From NCBI RefSeq assembly GCF_905220415.1, contig NC_059548.1:10976501-11040500 (forward strand): a stretch of 64,000 nt of DNA, given 5' to 3'. The translations under genes were made by a program, and so were the position numbers. The notes beneath the pieces were generated by a model, which worked only from the letters and a program-made list of their open reading frames with translations, did not search any database and was not told the origin of the DNA. Origin of the DNA: Colias croceus (lineage: Eukaryota > Arthropoda > Insecta > Lepidoptera > Pieridae). Every line of letters starts with the position of its first letter. Position 1 is the first letter of the stretch. This document shows, piece after piece, positions 29,701-40,584 of the stretch.

Positions 29701-32700
29701 CATTTTACTCATTAGGTTAAGTACTTTCGATATAAGTTTAAAGTTTTTTGTTATCTGTAATACTTACGGAAAAATCGCCTGTGCACATTTAACGATTACA
29801 CCCTGTATATTTCCAAATGTGCGAATAACATAGAGCCATTTGTTAGTATAATAAAAAATAACTTAATATTTATGTTAGTAAATTAAATCTAAGTTATGAT
29901 TACTCTCAAAAAACTCACAGGTTATATAGCATTTTTTTAAATTGAATCAAGTTTGGCCTGGTTAAAATAACTACTAGTTTAGTATCCGTACCGTTTTCCG
30001 TATCTGGTCGCGCAGGTAGTGGTGCGCGGAGGGCGGGTGCAGCGCGGGGTCGCCCAGCGGCAGCGGCGCCGAGTGCGTGCGGCCCAGCGGCCGCTTGGCC
30101 AGCCGCGCGCCCGCCTCGCCGCACTCCGCCTCGCACACCGGCGGCAGCGACACCGGCACCTGCGCGGTACACCCCACGTGAGTATGTGCTGCGTGCGCGT
30201 GTGTGTGTGCGGCGTGTGCGGCGTGTGCGGCGTGTGCGGCACGTACCGGCTGCGGCGCGAGGTGGCGCGGCGGCGGCGGCCGGCCCAGCGAGATGTTGGG
30301 CAGCGAGGGCGACGAGAACAGCAGCTCGGGCGAGCGGCCCGTCTCCTCCTCCTCGCGGATGGGCGTCGGGCACGCGCCCGGCGGCGACCCGCGCTCCGAG
30401 CTGCCCTCGCAGTCTGTGCACACATATAATGCGTCAGTAACATAATAACAAACAATTTGCTGTTCAAACTGGAAATGGTCAAACAAAATAAAAGATCCGG
30501 TTCGAAGGACCAAAATGCACGGTCCTTCGAAACGACAAATAAGTTGTATTATTCCAGATTCCAGACTTAAAAAAAATGCTGTACAATTAGATATCTAAAA
30601 TATATGAATCGAACCTATTCAAGCAGATGTAACTAAAAGAATAACAAAAACCAAAAATGACAACAAAGACGATGATAATCATAGTAACGATGACGCATTA
30701 GCTACTCACTGCGGTGTTTGTGGCGCGTCTTGAGCGGGCGGCGCGCGAGCGGCGACGCGCGGCGCTCGATGACGCGCGCCTTCAGACGCACCTTCAGCAT
30801 GTTCGGCTCCGACGCTACACACACATGCGGTTACTAGCACTACTCCACGCACACACGCGTCAGATACCACTTTCGACTTTTGTGCATACAAAAAGAATTA
30901 CAATCGTTGGGAAGTGCACATAACTTATCGAAAGTGATTTCAGTTTCGATTAATAGTTTCACACGCATTATATTAGCTTAACATGCCTAATTTTATAAGA
31001 GCATTTGTAACATTATCAATATTAGTCCATCAAATCTGCACACGACAATAGATACTTCAATCAAAGTTATTAAAAAAATAAAACTAGCATAATTACATCG
31101 TTTTAGTCCATATACAAAAATCACACTATCAAATTTACATGAATTTACAGATTGTTAGGTTGAAATCGAAAGCTGTGGATGGATTTGAGCTAAGCGTTGG
31201 ACAGGGTGTCTCACCAGTCTTGCGCAGCGGGTAATCGGCGGGCGAGGGCTGCGGCGCGGGCGCGTTGAGCGCGAGCGGCAGCGGCGCCGCCAGCCGGTAC
31301 GGGTGCGCCGTCGCCGTCGCGCCCGTCGACGTTATCGACTCGCCCGACGACGATTTCACTATACCCCTGGAATAAACAACGTTGCGTTAGTGTAATTTTT
31401 GTGGTCATTTTATGGAAACAGCAGCATTCGCATCTTTTAAATCAACAGAATATATATTTAAAATTAAACACCATATCCCAAATATAAACGTCAGTAAAAG
31501 TTGCTTTTTAAAATAAAAGCACACCCTGGACACTCCATACAAAATTATCGTTTTGACACTCACACTGTAGAGACTGCAAATGTGTGTGTTAACGCTTTAT
31601 GGTTGGCACATTTTTGACTAGCGTAAAAAAAATCGCGTTTTTCTGATGAAATACATCCGTAAACAGCACAATATCTAACCATTTTCTACGAAAAACGATA
31701 ATCACAAATCCAAAATAATAAAATTACTTTAAGTCAATTTGATTAATGTTGTCAATCTTCGTGGCGTATCGTCCCTGTAGAAAAATATGGACCATTTTTA
31801 GACTGATCGTGCGGGGTGAGGTAAGTGTTTAATTTTGGCGGGAGGCGGAGAGTGTCCGTTCTGTAGCGTTTAGCTACTATTAAGTATTCTGTGATAAAAG
31901 CGTGGTGTTTCACAGGGAACTATTCTCGGTCTCACATTAAAATCTTACCAATTTCTATAAGGTGAACCAGGTACTGTTCCGTTGGCATTCGCGGCAGCCT
32001 GTTTTTTCTTTAAAAATTCCTGAAATTGAAATAATGCATTCATTAAAAATCACCCTGCTCATTGATTTGACTTAAAACTTTACATTTATGACTTTCGTCA
32101 CTGCTCTCTCACCTGTAACTTCTGTTTGACTTGCGTGGAGGCGGTGGCGCAGGGCTCGTGCTTGTCCTTCTTGCGCATGAGCTCGACGCGGTCGCGCTCG
32201 TGCCGCTCGCGCGCCTCCCGCGCCTCGCGCGCCTCGCGGGCCTCGCGCAGCGCCGCCTCCTCCATAGCCTTCTGCTGCTCCCATAGCTGCAAGCGGACAG
32301 ACATGCCTACAGTGCCTAACATTAGATGCCTTTCAACAATACTCACAAATGTGCCTAATATTTGAAGTTCCAATCAATTTATTGAATGCACTCCAATCGA
32401 AATGAAACATAAAAATAAGCTACGCATTAATCGCGATAAGGTTATCATTGTTTATGTTTACCTTACCAATAGCAATAAATTTATTGAAAAACGCAATAAA
32501 CTTTAACACTATTGGTCGAGATATCCGATAACTCTATATGGACCACCAATGAATTAAATATGTATTTAAATACATACATCGACATTGTTGCAATTGATTT
32601 AGATAATGTAATTGAATAATAATGTTGTTATATTAATTATACACACATTCACGCAAACGAAATTGACTTGTTCTTACAAACAAGATATTGTAACTCGCAT

Positions 32701-35700
32701 AGAAAGTTCCACGGTCACGACGTCAACAAACGCGTAGATTCCCAAACAAAAGACTCTCGCAAGCTTCCCGTTTAAGTTAGTATTATGTCATCGACGCTAA
32801 TTTTTCTCGGCTAATAATTGGTGTCACGTAAGGTCAACGCCAGAGCGGTCCAGCGCCGGTGACGCAAGCTGACGAGCCATTCACGTCTATTTATAATGGG
32901 GTCCGTGCAACACTGACACTGACTATTCCTATTTGCAATTCTGCGTCAGAATGTGGAGCTATAAATTTAAGATGTTGCGCTTTGATTATCATAATATAAA
33001 CCGTAAGACAATAAATAACTCATTTTATGATCTTATATTTTTTAATATAGAATTTAGAAGTTTTCTGCGTTTTCATTCTATCACATCGCTAAATGTAACA
33101 TATAATTTTAATTAATAATATAATTTCGCAGAAAAGAGCATATTTTAGGCAATCTGCGCAAATGTTTTAACAGCGATCTTGCCAAAACATCTAGCCAAGA
33201 ACGTTTAGGCATGTTAAATATTTCGCGGCTAATAAATCACAATGCTATCAAGTAATATTTAATGAACTATATAAATAGACGTCCGTTATAATAGAAATGA
33301 TATCTAAAGATATAAATGTTGGCTACGGTTTTTATTGTCTGACTGATGGGTCAGAAAATACATCACCTTCATATAAATGTTGCAAGCTTTTTAATTTACT
33401 CGCGATATAAATTAGATATTTGAAGACAATAGGTTACCTTCAAATGATGTCTGATTTGCTGCTCGTGTTGCTCTGCCAACTGTTGCCGTTGCTGTTGAAA
33501 GTGTTGCAACAATATCTCTTGTTGCAACTGTTGCTGCTTCTTTAACTGAAACGTTCATGTGACTCATTATTTTTCTATATCTTAACATAATTTGATGCGG
33601 TGCAATATTATTTTCAGCACGTGTAACATCCAATACTATCACATTCACACGGATATTCTTGTATTTTACATAAATTTTTCAGGACAGGTACAATATTTAT
33701 CGCAAGGTTTTAAACAAATTTTGTAAAAGCACATCAATTTTGCAGATCGAAGCTATATTTGTAAGTTAACACAAATGCAAAACAAACATTAATACGGTTC
33801 AATATTATGTATGCTACATAACACAAGCGTTTTACAAACAACAGTGATGGTAGAACAGGAGCTCATAAAAAGTGTCATATTCAAACAACATTAAAACGAA
33901 AAGATGAATTTTATGATAAAATCAAATCAAATCAAATCAAAGCAGAAATAAATGAGAGATGTTTAAAGTAATAAATCAAACGTCGGTCTGAATGTTATTC
34001 TCGTTTCTATTATTGGAGTAGTATCAATATAACAAAGGGAATCGACAAAATCTCATCATAGCTCCAACATTAGAACTACAAATATAGCCCAGGGTTGTCT
34101 AAAATAGCCTCCCTCAACATTGGATGAATTTAACGTCGTTGAATTTGACACACTTCATTGTTAATTAGTATACGAGTCAGGGAGATTTCAGCGTTTTCTG
34201 AATGCACAACTTTTCAACGTCATTAATCTTTCGAACAACAAATTGGCAACTCGTTCATTACAGCAAGTAACGATTGACGTCTGTTCCTCGTTTGGCGAGT
34301 AAAGAACCCGAATGGCGTTAATGTTGAAGAGTTGTGCAAGGGAGAACGCCGAGGAGGCCCAACTCAACAGTAACTCAAATAACTCACTTGTAACAGGAAA
34401 CTATTCTCTAAAGTTTGTTTCGCCCTCTCCGCAATATGGTTCTTTCTTGGGCTCTGATTCTGACAACGAGAGGAGATTCATATAGGACACAGTTTGTGAA
34501 CAAATCTTACACAGGGAGTTGATGAGGAGCACGTATCGTGAAGGAACATTTTTATGTCTTTAGTTCTAATTTGGTCTAAAGGCTGTTTAAGTAGCTAAGT
34601 TTTGTCAATCTCAATCTCAATCAATAATGATGACAAAAGAAATACCTATAGTTGCAAATAAACTGTAAATGCTGAAATATGAGATCAAATCGAACAAGCT
34701 ATTCTACGATGTAGGTATAATGCTATAGGTGCGTTAAATAATTTCCACTTTAATCCAGTGTTCCTATCACTTCTGTATTTTATATTCCAGTGTTTTTCGG
34801 AGTCTATATCAATTACGAAAAATTGCAAATATAATTATAATTTTAATTAGATAAGATTAGATTAGAGTTTTAATATATACTTTGATCACGTAGGATTATG
34901 ATAATTAACAGAATTATACAGAATTGTTTATTATTTTAAGTATATGTGTTAGATTAGTTAGCGAACTATTTTCTTTAGAATTTAGATGATTAGTTTCCAT
35001 TTCTCCTTTAACATATTTATGATGAGTAACAGAAGTGATTCCAGTAGAATTGATTATTCAGGATGTTAGCAGCGCTGAGAGAAACGCCAGCGAATGATTC
35101 CAGCATCGCGACTATTATTTTGGTTCGTAAAAAAAAGAGATTGGCGGGTGCGGAATGTTTCAGGAATAACTTCGCGGAGGAGCGCGTGTGTGGGCGCGCC
35201 CAAAATATTGGGAAACTGCTTTATCGCTCGTTAATGTTTCGCGCCCACACTGAATGCATCTGATTGTCAACCATATCTCACTATTCCGAGTAGGAAGACT
35301 CTTCATGTATATTTAGACATTGACCGAATTTTATATTCACAGCTCAGATTTGATTACCCTTTTAATTCTCTAGTTCCGCGTGTTTTTGGAGCGCTCATTC
35401 TGCATTTCAAATGTAAAGCGCACTTTGATCGGTCTATTTTTATTGTATAATGCATTAGCATCGGCAACTTTATCGAAGCGGCGGATATATTTACCCGGCG
35501 GTGTTACCAGAACCGGGTAAATATAGCGTGCAGACGGACGCAGCGTTTTGTTGTATATCAGTTATTTATAACGATCTCGGGAATTTTTAAAAATATCCCG
35601 TTAAAACGAGTCGGCTTCGGCGCGGCGTGGCGAAAGGTCACGGGGATTTATTTATTCATTAGCTTATAATATTATGAGATGCAGCTTATTATATTGAAGA

Positions 35701-37109
35701 CCAGCGTGTGTAGAAGTGTTTAGTCTGAAGTTCTCAATAGAAGTATAACATAGAGTGAACTCCTATGTAGAAATTGCATACCTTTACCTACCTAAATCAA
35801 TAGTCCGAACTGGATCAATAAATAACTAAGCTAAGCGCCATGTTTTGCAATATGGCCCTCATCTCCCTCGTGTCTGCATCACAGAGCTTTCAATCAGATT
35901 ATCTCTACGTGTGGGTTTGGCCACCAATCATGTTATAGTTTATATTTTGCATCAAAAACTTAACGACGATAAACAATAATATCAAACTCAATTCTCAAAT
36001 TTTTATTTATTCAATTAGACTTCTTCTAGAAGAACTTTTGAATCGTCATATCGTCTTAGTAACTCTATTACTTTTAATCCATCTTGCAAGTTGCAAGTGA
36101 CACAGTTCCGTACAAAAGGGGCAAATGTGGACGTTCGAAATGTTTTTGAAGTACACAGTGGTTGCGATGAGACGTCCGCGGGTGCGTTATGTGGGTACGC
36201 AAATAGCCCGTAGTGCGGATGTCGGCGGGTTCCCAGAGCACCGCCGGCGCACGTGGTCGGCTATTTCTGCGCCGCTCCACTGGGCGAAACACACCATCGC
36301 AATTATTTCATTCAAATATTCGGCAGTTGCTACTATAGCGCGTACGATGCGGGAATATTATGTGTTATTAATCTTTTAAAAGATGCAAATCTTCTTCGTG
36401 TTAGCAAGGCTTTGATTGATCCTGCAATATGGAATCCCCCTCGACTGGGACAGAATTAAAGTTTTCCATTAAGAGCAAAACGCAGCGACCGTGACTTTAA
36501 CATGATTTATTGTGTAATCTTTATGTATTTTTAAATTTATTTCCAATGAATATAAAAATATATAATTATTATTCACTCCGTCTATTTTCAAACATTTTAC
36601 GACCAACGGAAATAATAATATTCGGATTCCTAATAATATTGTAAATGCTTTGCTTTCAATTTACATTTACGATTAAAATAAAAATACAACATATTTATTA
36701 TTCGCAAGAACGAGCTGATTTAGAAAATTGAGATTATTTATTATTTTTTGATGATGATGGTTTCTTATTAAATTCTGTAGCGGTGCGTAATATAGAAGCC
36801 TATAAAATAAAGAAAGGAAATTATAACCCACACGTTCTACTTCTAAAATAACATTTTACTTGGAAAATAAAGATTTGATTACTCGAGCGATTCTCAATAT
36901 TTTTATACGGGGTGACTCCAGTAGGTAGTTTTTAGTAAATAATCCGGAATGCATCATGTTTCCCAGACACCGATGACTGTCTATAGCAAGCAGCTCACCT
37001 GCATGATCTGGTGGTGGAAGCTGGTGTCGGCGGGCGGCAGGCGCGGCGCGTGCGGCGGCGACGGCGTGTGCTGCGGCGAGCTCTCCGCGCCGCCGCTCTC
37101 GTGCGCCAT
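23789..37109 (-). CDS. HDAC4: Class IIa histone deacetylase HDAC4 (16 coding exons seen, 912 aa)
   Basis: A signal-responsive corepressor that binds MEF2 and shuttles between nucleus and cytoplasm. Exons, 5' to 3': 37111-36999, 33545-33438, 32286-32113, 32019-31949, 31366-31215, 30814-30710, 30413-30247, 30159-29992, 28426-28188, 27936-27795, 27476-27187, 26807-26669, 25547-25311, 25098-24958, 24636-24203, 23849-23789. All are GT-AG and in frame, giving 912 codons from ATG 37109 plus TGA. Seen in order: Gln-rich coiled coil (about 38-110); MEF2-binding segment ASTQVKQKLQEFLKKK; 14-3-3 sites RKTASEPN (Ser207), GRTHSAP (Ser326) and ARALSSP (Ser409); basic NLS VIERRASPLARR; SIM-like VIDLT (374-378); catalytic domain about 420-800 with RPPGHHAE (585-586), zinc ligands Asp623, His625, Asp715, structural-zinc residues KHGCGCG...HPEH and LACGG, and Tyr757. 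Exon 1 opens AG-ATG after an acceptor, so a 5' exon lies upstream and the true start could be further 5'. Confidence 0.94.
25548..26668 (-). other. HDAC4 intron (RILIVDW | DVHHGNG junction)
   Basis: About 1.1 kb of AT-rich intron between the exons encoding the GHHAE and DVHHGNG motifs. I see no repeat family or RNA gene in it. Confidence 0.6.
28590..29809. mobile_element. Foldback DNA element with about 170-bp terminal inverted repeats
   Basis: The left end reads tatacagggtgtaatcgtta and the right end is its inverse (cgattacaccctgtata). The arms (28590 to about 28765, and about 29637 to 29809) stay complementary through ccgtaagtattacagataac and cctaatgagtaaaatggccg to a shared taaaccctct, with few differences. 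The interior has no transposase. It holds a GC-rich patch near 28855-28965 and a palindromic motif array. The target duplication is unclear because the flanks are AT-rich. It occupies most of the intron between HDAC4 exons 30159-29992 and 28426-28188. Confidence 0.85.
29028..29524. repeat. Palindromic array of TTTTCCGG / CCGGAAAA motifs
   Basis: From 29028 to 29355 the strand repeats words such as gcattttccggacattttc, ccacgcttttccggac and gggaattttcc. At 29356-29367 it passes through the palindrome ttttacgtaaaa. From 29368 to 29524 it repeats the inverse words (gtccggaaaa, gcgtggaaaatg). The array is both tandem and inverted, and the two arms could pair. Confidence 0.88.
30160..30246 (-). other. 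87-nt stop-free HDAC4 intron (exitron candidate)
   Basis: Between exons 30413-30247 and 30159-29992 the donor is gtacgt and the acceptor gtgtaccgcgcag. The length is 29 codons exactly. The frame has no stop, so both exons and the intron form one open frame. The intron is made largely of tandem ccgcacacg units and lacks a clear polypyrimidine tract. Confidence 0.75.
33546..36998 (-). other. Large HDAC4 intron after the first visible coding exon
   Basis: About 3.4 kb without coding exons. At 36074-36460 there is a GC-richer patch (aatgtggacgttcgaaatgt onward) whose minus strand is open for 72 codons. I suspect a dispersed repeat but cannot name it. A short aatcaaatcaaatcaaa run lies near 33920. 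No RNA gene was seen. Confidence 0.45.
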
Positions 37110-37900
37110 CTCTGTTCACAACAACATGTTTACTGTTACTACACGACCTAACACACTTACACATAAATATTGAAAACTAGATGTAGCTTGCTGCACTTTC
37201 GGATAATCTATGTAGCACTGCACATTGGTTACTGTTAGCTTATTACATATAAATACATAATATCGAAAAATATAGAGTTTTCAGTTTGTTTTTATCATTA
37301 TAATCATATTGATGAATCTTCTACTAATAAGAATAAGCAGAGGTGTCCAGTAGCAGAGTTAAGTAAGTCAAGTAAAAATAAAACTGAGGTATGTCGTATG
37401 TTGCTTTCATTTCCATGTTTACAAAAAAAAAACATTAGTACCAAAAACGTATCTCATACGACGAATTCAATATAACTTTATCTTCGTACAGTATATTACG
37501 GAATTGCACCGCGACGAGATATCGACAGATACCGATAAACACGCGACAGATAAGAGCGCGATCTCCGATATCGGGCGTGCGACCTGCATTGCGTCCTCAG
37601 CCCTCGCCCTCCTGACCCACTGCCAGCCGCCAGGATGTCACCGGGAACTGGGTTAGATGTTAGCTAACTACGATACTATGTATTGTTTACATCATTTTAA
37701 ATATTGTTGTCAAAAAGTATTTGTTCTTTAGTTTTCAGTTTTGGATAAGTTTTGATAATATTTTCATGATTGTGGTGTCATTGCAATTCATGTTTACGTC
37801 CTTATAAGCTTTGATTACATTATCACTGATGTGAAAAAGTTTACTACAATGTACGCGTATTGAAAACGACATTCTTTCACAATATTATTTATTATATTAA

Positions 37901-38102
37901 AAAAAATGTGTGCATGTAGGTACTAGTGTACACACGTAAGAAGTGAAAATTCTTTATGACCTTATTTTTCAAAAAATAATTTACTACATGCAACTTTACA
38001 GAAATACGTCGAATCACGCGTGGTAGGGATAAGAAAAAGATGGCACGTAACGGAAAAATGTTACACTAAACTTTTCAACCCCCATAAAGAAGTTTCACTT
38101 CA
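37901..38102 (+). repeat. Dispersed repeat, copy 2
   Basis: Reads aaaaaatgtgtgcatgtagg, gtgtacacacgtaagaagtg, cttatttttcaaaaaataat, aagaaaaagatggcacgtaa and agaagtttcacttc. It is the inverse of 21155-21350, about 16.7 kb away. Confidence 0.75.
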
Positions 38103-38406
38103 AAAATTCAAAACTAATAACAACTTTGTTAATAACTATAGGATAATAATTAGATTTTCAAGAAAGAGATTCTCTAGATTCTCTTTTAAAGCTTATTTAG
38201 CAACAATACATTTAGCTACATCTAACAATCGCGCGCCTCGTCAGTCGCACATAAACAACAAACAAGCAATGCGAACAAGTTAATCTCATTACAGTGGAAT
38301 TTATGATCCGCGCTAACTTTGTATCGTCACAAATAGAGTAGCTATTTCAGCTCGGTCTAGCTTCGATGTAAGCCTCCTGGCACCAGTATAACGCGACCTA
38401 CATGCA

Positions 38407-38457
38407 GGGGGAGGGGGTGGACGGGCGCGGGGCGCGGGGTGAGGGGAGACGGGGGTC
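38407..38457 (+). other. G-rich tract, G-quadruplex candidate
   Basis: Several runs of three or more G separated by short loops (gggggagggggtggacgggc, then gcggggcgcggggtgagggg and gacgggggtcgg) meet the usual quadruplex pattern on the + strand. Confidence 0.5.
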
Positions 38458-39399
38458 GGTTATTTTTAGAAAGGCTAAATTTAGTCTGCGTGCGACCTCA
38501 CCGGGACGAAACGTCCTTAGATTTCTTTTATAATGAGCCACTTGATAAACCCTCTGATACAAAAAGCTCTAATATTTTTTTTCTTTATTCTAATCAGCAA
38601 GACATCAAAGAACTTCGAAGTTTTATGAAATAGTTGATTACCATAATTGTCTCTATCTAAGTTCAAAGAATCGTCGAACTTTCCAAATAAATAAATATTA
38701 ATTTCATTTTAGATATTTTCGTCAATGAAAAGAAAATCATAGAATTTATATTTTATACCCAATATCACTGAATGCATGGATAAAATTTATAATAGAGCCG
38801 CGTAGCTATGAGCTCGTAGCTGCTCGTAGACCCTCCCGTCGCATGCACTTTCTATTTTTAACTCGTGGCTTTTAATAATATACATGATGTCAATAATTTA
38901 TTAATACGTAAATTGATTTAATTCACATATTTTCCCTTACCGATACTATTTTAGCTTGCTTTTATTATTACCATATACGTAACTGTGTTCGATAAGAGTT
39001 TTTATGCTTGGTATTATTGATATTTAATTGTTTGTGAGAACTTAAAGGAAGCTAAATTTATAACAAATAATTGTCGAAGCTGAGCAAGCAGTCGCGGAAG
39101 GCAACAGAACAAACAAAACAATCGATATCGCGAGCTAAAAATAATTTTCCTTATTACCTACTCCATAACATGGATATAAATAATGCTCCAACAATTGTGT
39201 TATGCATTCAATAAATTGTAATTGGCTTGGCGTTCGAGTTTATATTAAACGGACATGTAACAGGATTCTTTTATCATTTTTCTCGATTCTGTATCACATA
39301 AACTATCACATTTAATAGGATGGAGATTTGCTAACGTCTATCTTTATACTAAAATTCATCCAAATCCATACAGTCAATTAAGTCTGACTGAGTAATATA

Positions 39400-39595
39400 A
39401 GTGCTGATTTACACAGGGTCAGTAACTGACTACAAATTCGAGGCAAATCAGTGCTGACCCGAAAAAAAACCCTGTGTAAACAGATTTGAAGTCAGTACAG
39501 AGGCTTGAAGTCTATGTAAACAGTTAAAGTCAGTCGCGGCGGCGAATTTCGGCGCCGCGACTGACTTGTCTACTGACCCTGTGTAAATCAGCGCT
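39400..39595. mobile_element. MITE with TTTACACAGGGTCAGTA ends and a central GC palindrome
   Basis: The left end agtgctgatttacacagggt (39400 on) is mirrored at 39571-39595 (tactgaccctgtgtaaatca, then gcgct). The interior carries a second palindrome at about 39528-39565, gtcagtcgcggcggcgaa against its near inverse. Further ctgtgtaaac and gtcagt words recur inside. About 196 bp, non-coding. Confidence 0.7.
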
Positions 39596-40041
39596 AACAT
39601 CCAATATATTATATCCAGTATCCATATAAACTTTCGCATGTTTAGAAGGATATAGAATAGAATAAGTAAGAAGATGTATTCAAGTTTTTGTAATGTAAAC
39701 ATTAGTTATGTAGAACTCAGGAAAGTTAGAATTTCGAACAGATATCAACTTTGTTTCGGAACCGTCACCTACCTACTCCGCGCTGTAATCAACACAAGTG
39801 CCACCTTCGGCGCAGCGCAATAGCGATGAGTCACACGCGGATGTGGTTCGCGGCATCGACACCAAACAATACACATTCAGCACAATTAACACAAAGAGTC
39901 CAGCGATCAACCCTCCCTCGCCGGGACCGAAATAGAAAGCGCGACAAGTGAAGGACGTGGCCCGCCGAGCCCGCGCCCCATCCTCGTCGCACTACACCAA
40001 CACGTTACAGGCGCGAGAGGGACAGCAGACGATATGAAATT

Positions 40042-40051
40042 CTATAAATAG
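40042..40051. promoter_or_regulatory. MEF2-consensus / TATA-like site ctataaatag
   Basis: Exact CTAWWWWTAG match inside a near-palindrome ttctataaatagaa, next to a GC-rich patch upstream of HDAC4. It could be a MEF2 site or a TATA box; the sequence alone cannot decide. Confidence 0.35.
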
Positions 40052-40351
40052 AATGCGCGCGAAGAGGCGTGCCTCGGCTTTACGTTCGCGAAAACACGTT
40101 TATTTCGCCGTGTTTATGGCGCGTCGTTAAAGCGCCGCCGCGTCCGGTATTGACAACTGATTTGTTTTTGTTTTTCCATTTCCATTCGGACAACAATTTC
40201 ATTATACATAATTTGCCCACGGTTGTTTTTATCATTTGCTCTTCGTGTTGCCGGAACGAAATTGATTTGTTTCAGCGACTGATCGTTTACAAAACTTGGA
40301 CGATGTGGTCGCTACGCAACAGTACCTATTGAAAATTATTATAATACTTTG

Positions 40352-40545
40352 TGTAGTTGAATAAAAACAGCGAATACTTTTGATAATGTGGAGTTTTATT
40401 TCATATCGACTTTTACAATAAGGCGCACACAGCAAGATATGGCGTGGCAGTACATTAGTAAAAGGAAACGGACATAGACATACAGATTCAAGATACAGTG
40501 TTGCAAACTTAATATTACATTGTCTATTACAGACTTATGCCAACA
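40352..40545 (-). repeat. 3' LTR of the copia element
   Basis: 194 bp, identical to 44710-44903. It is next to the polypurine tract, hence the 3' LTR on the minus strand. Confidence 0.94.
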
Positions 40546-40554
40546 CCCCCCTTC
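40546..40554 (-). other. Polypurine tract of the copia element
   Basis: Minus-strand GAAGGGGGG directly abuts the 3' LTR (TGTTGG). Confidence 0.8.
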
Positions 40555-40584
40555 AATGTAATATTAATTACTCTCAACTAAAAG

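Larger units (their letters stand above)
37112..40346. other. Upstream/intron DNA of HDAC4
   Basis: No coding exon recognised. It contains a dispersed repeat (37901-38102), a G-rich tract (38407-38457) and an inverted-repeat element (39400-39595). A GC-rich patch at about 39940-40150 surrounds a tctataaatagaa word and could be a promoter or enhancer. Confidence 0.4.

Noticed and set aside
36074..36292. 72-codon minus-strand ORF near a GC-richer patch
   Set aside because: It feels like a widespread repeat-derived reading, but I cannot tie it to a transposon domain. Not called as a gene.
40042..40051. Calling the TATA-like word the HDAC4 core promoter
   Set aside because: No initiator or downstream element could be matched and the word equals a MEF2 site. 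It was kept only as a low-confidence regulatory candidate.
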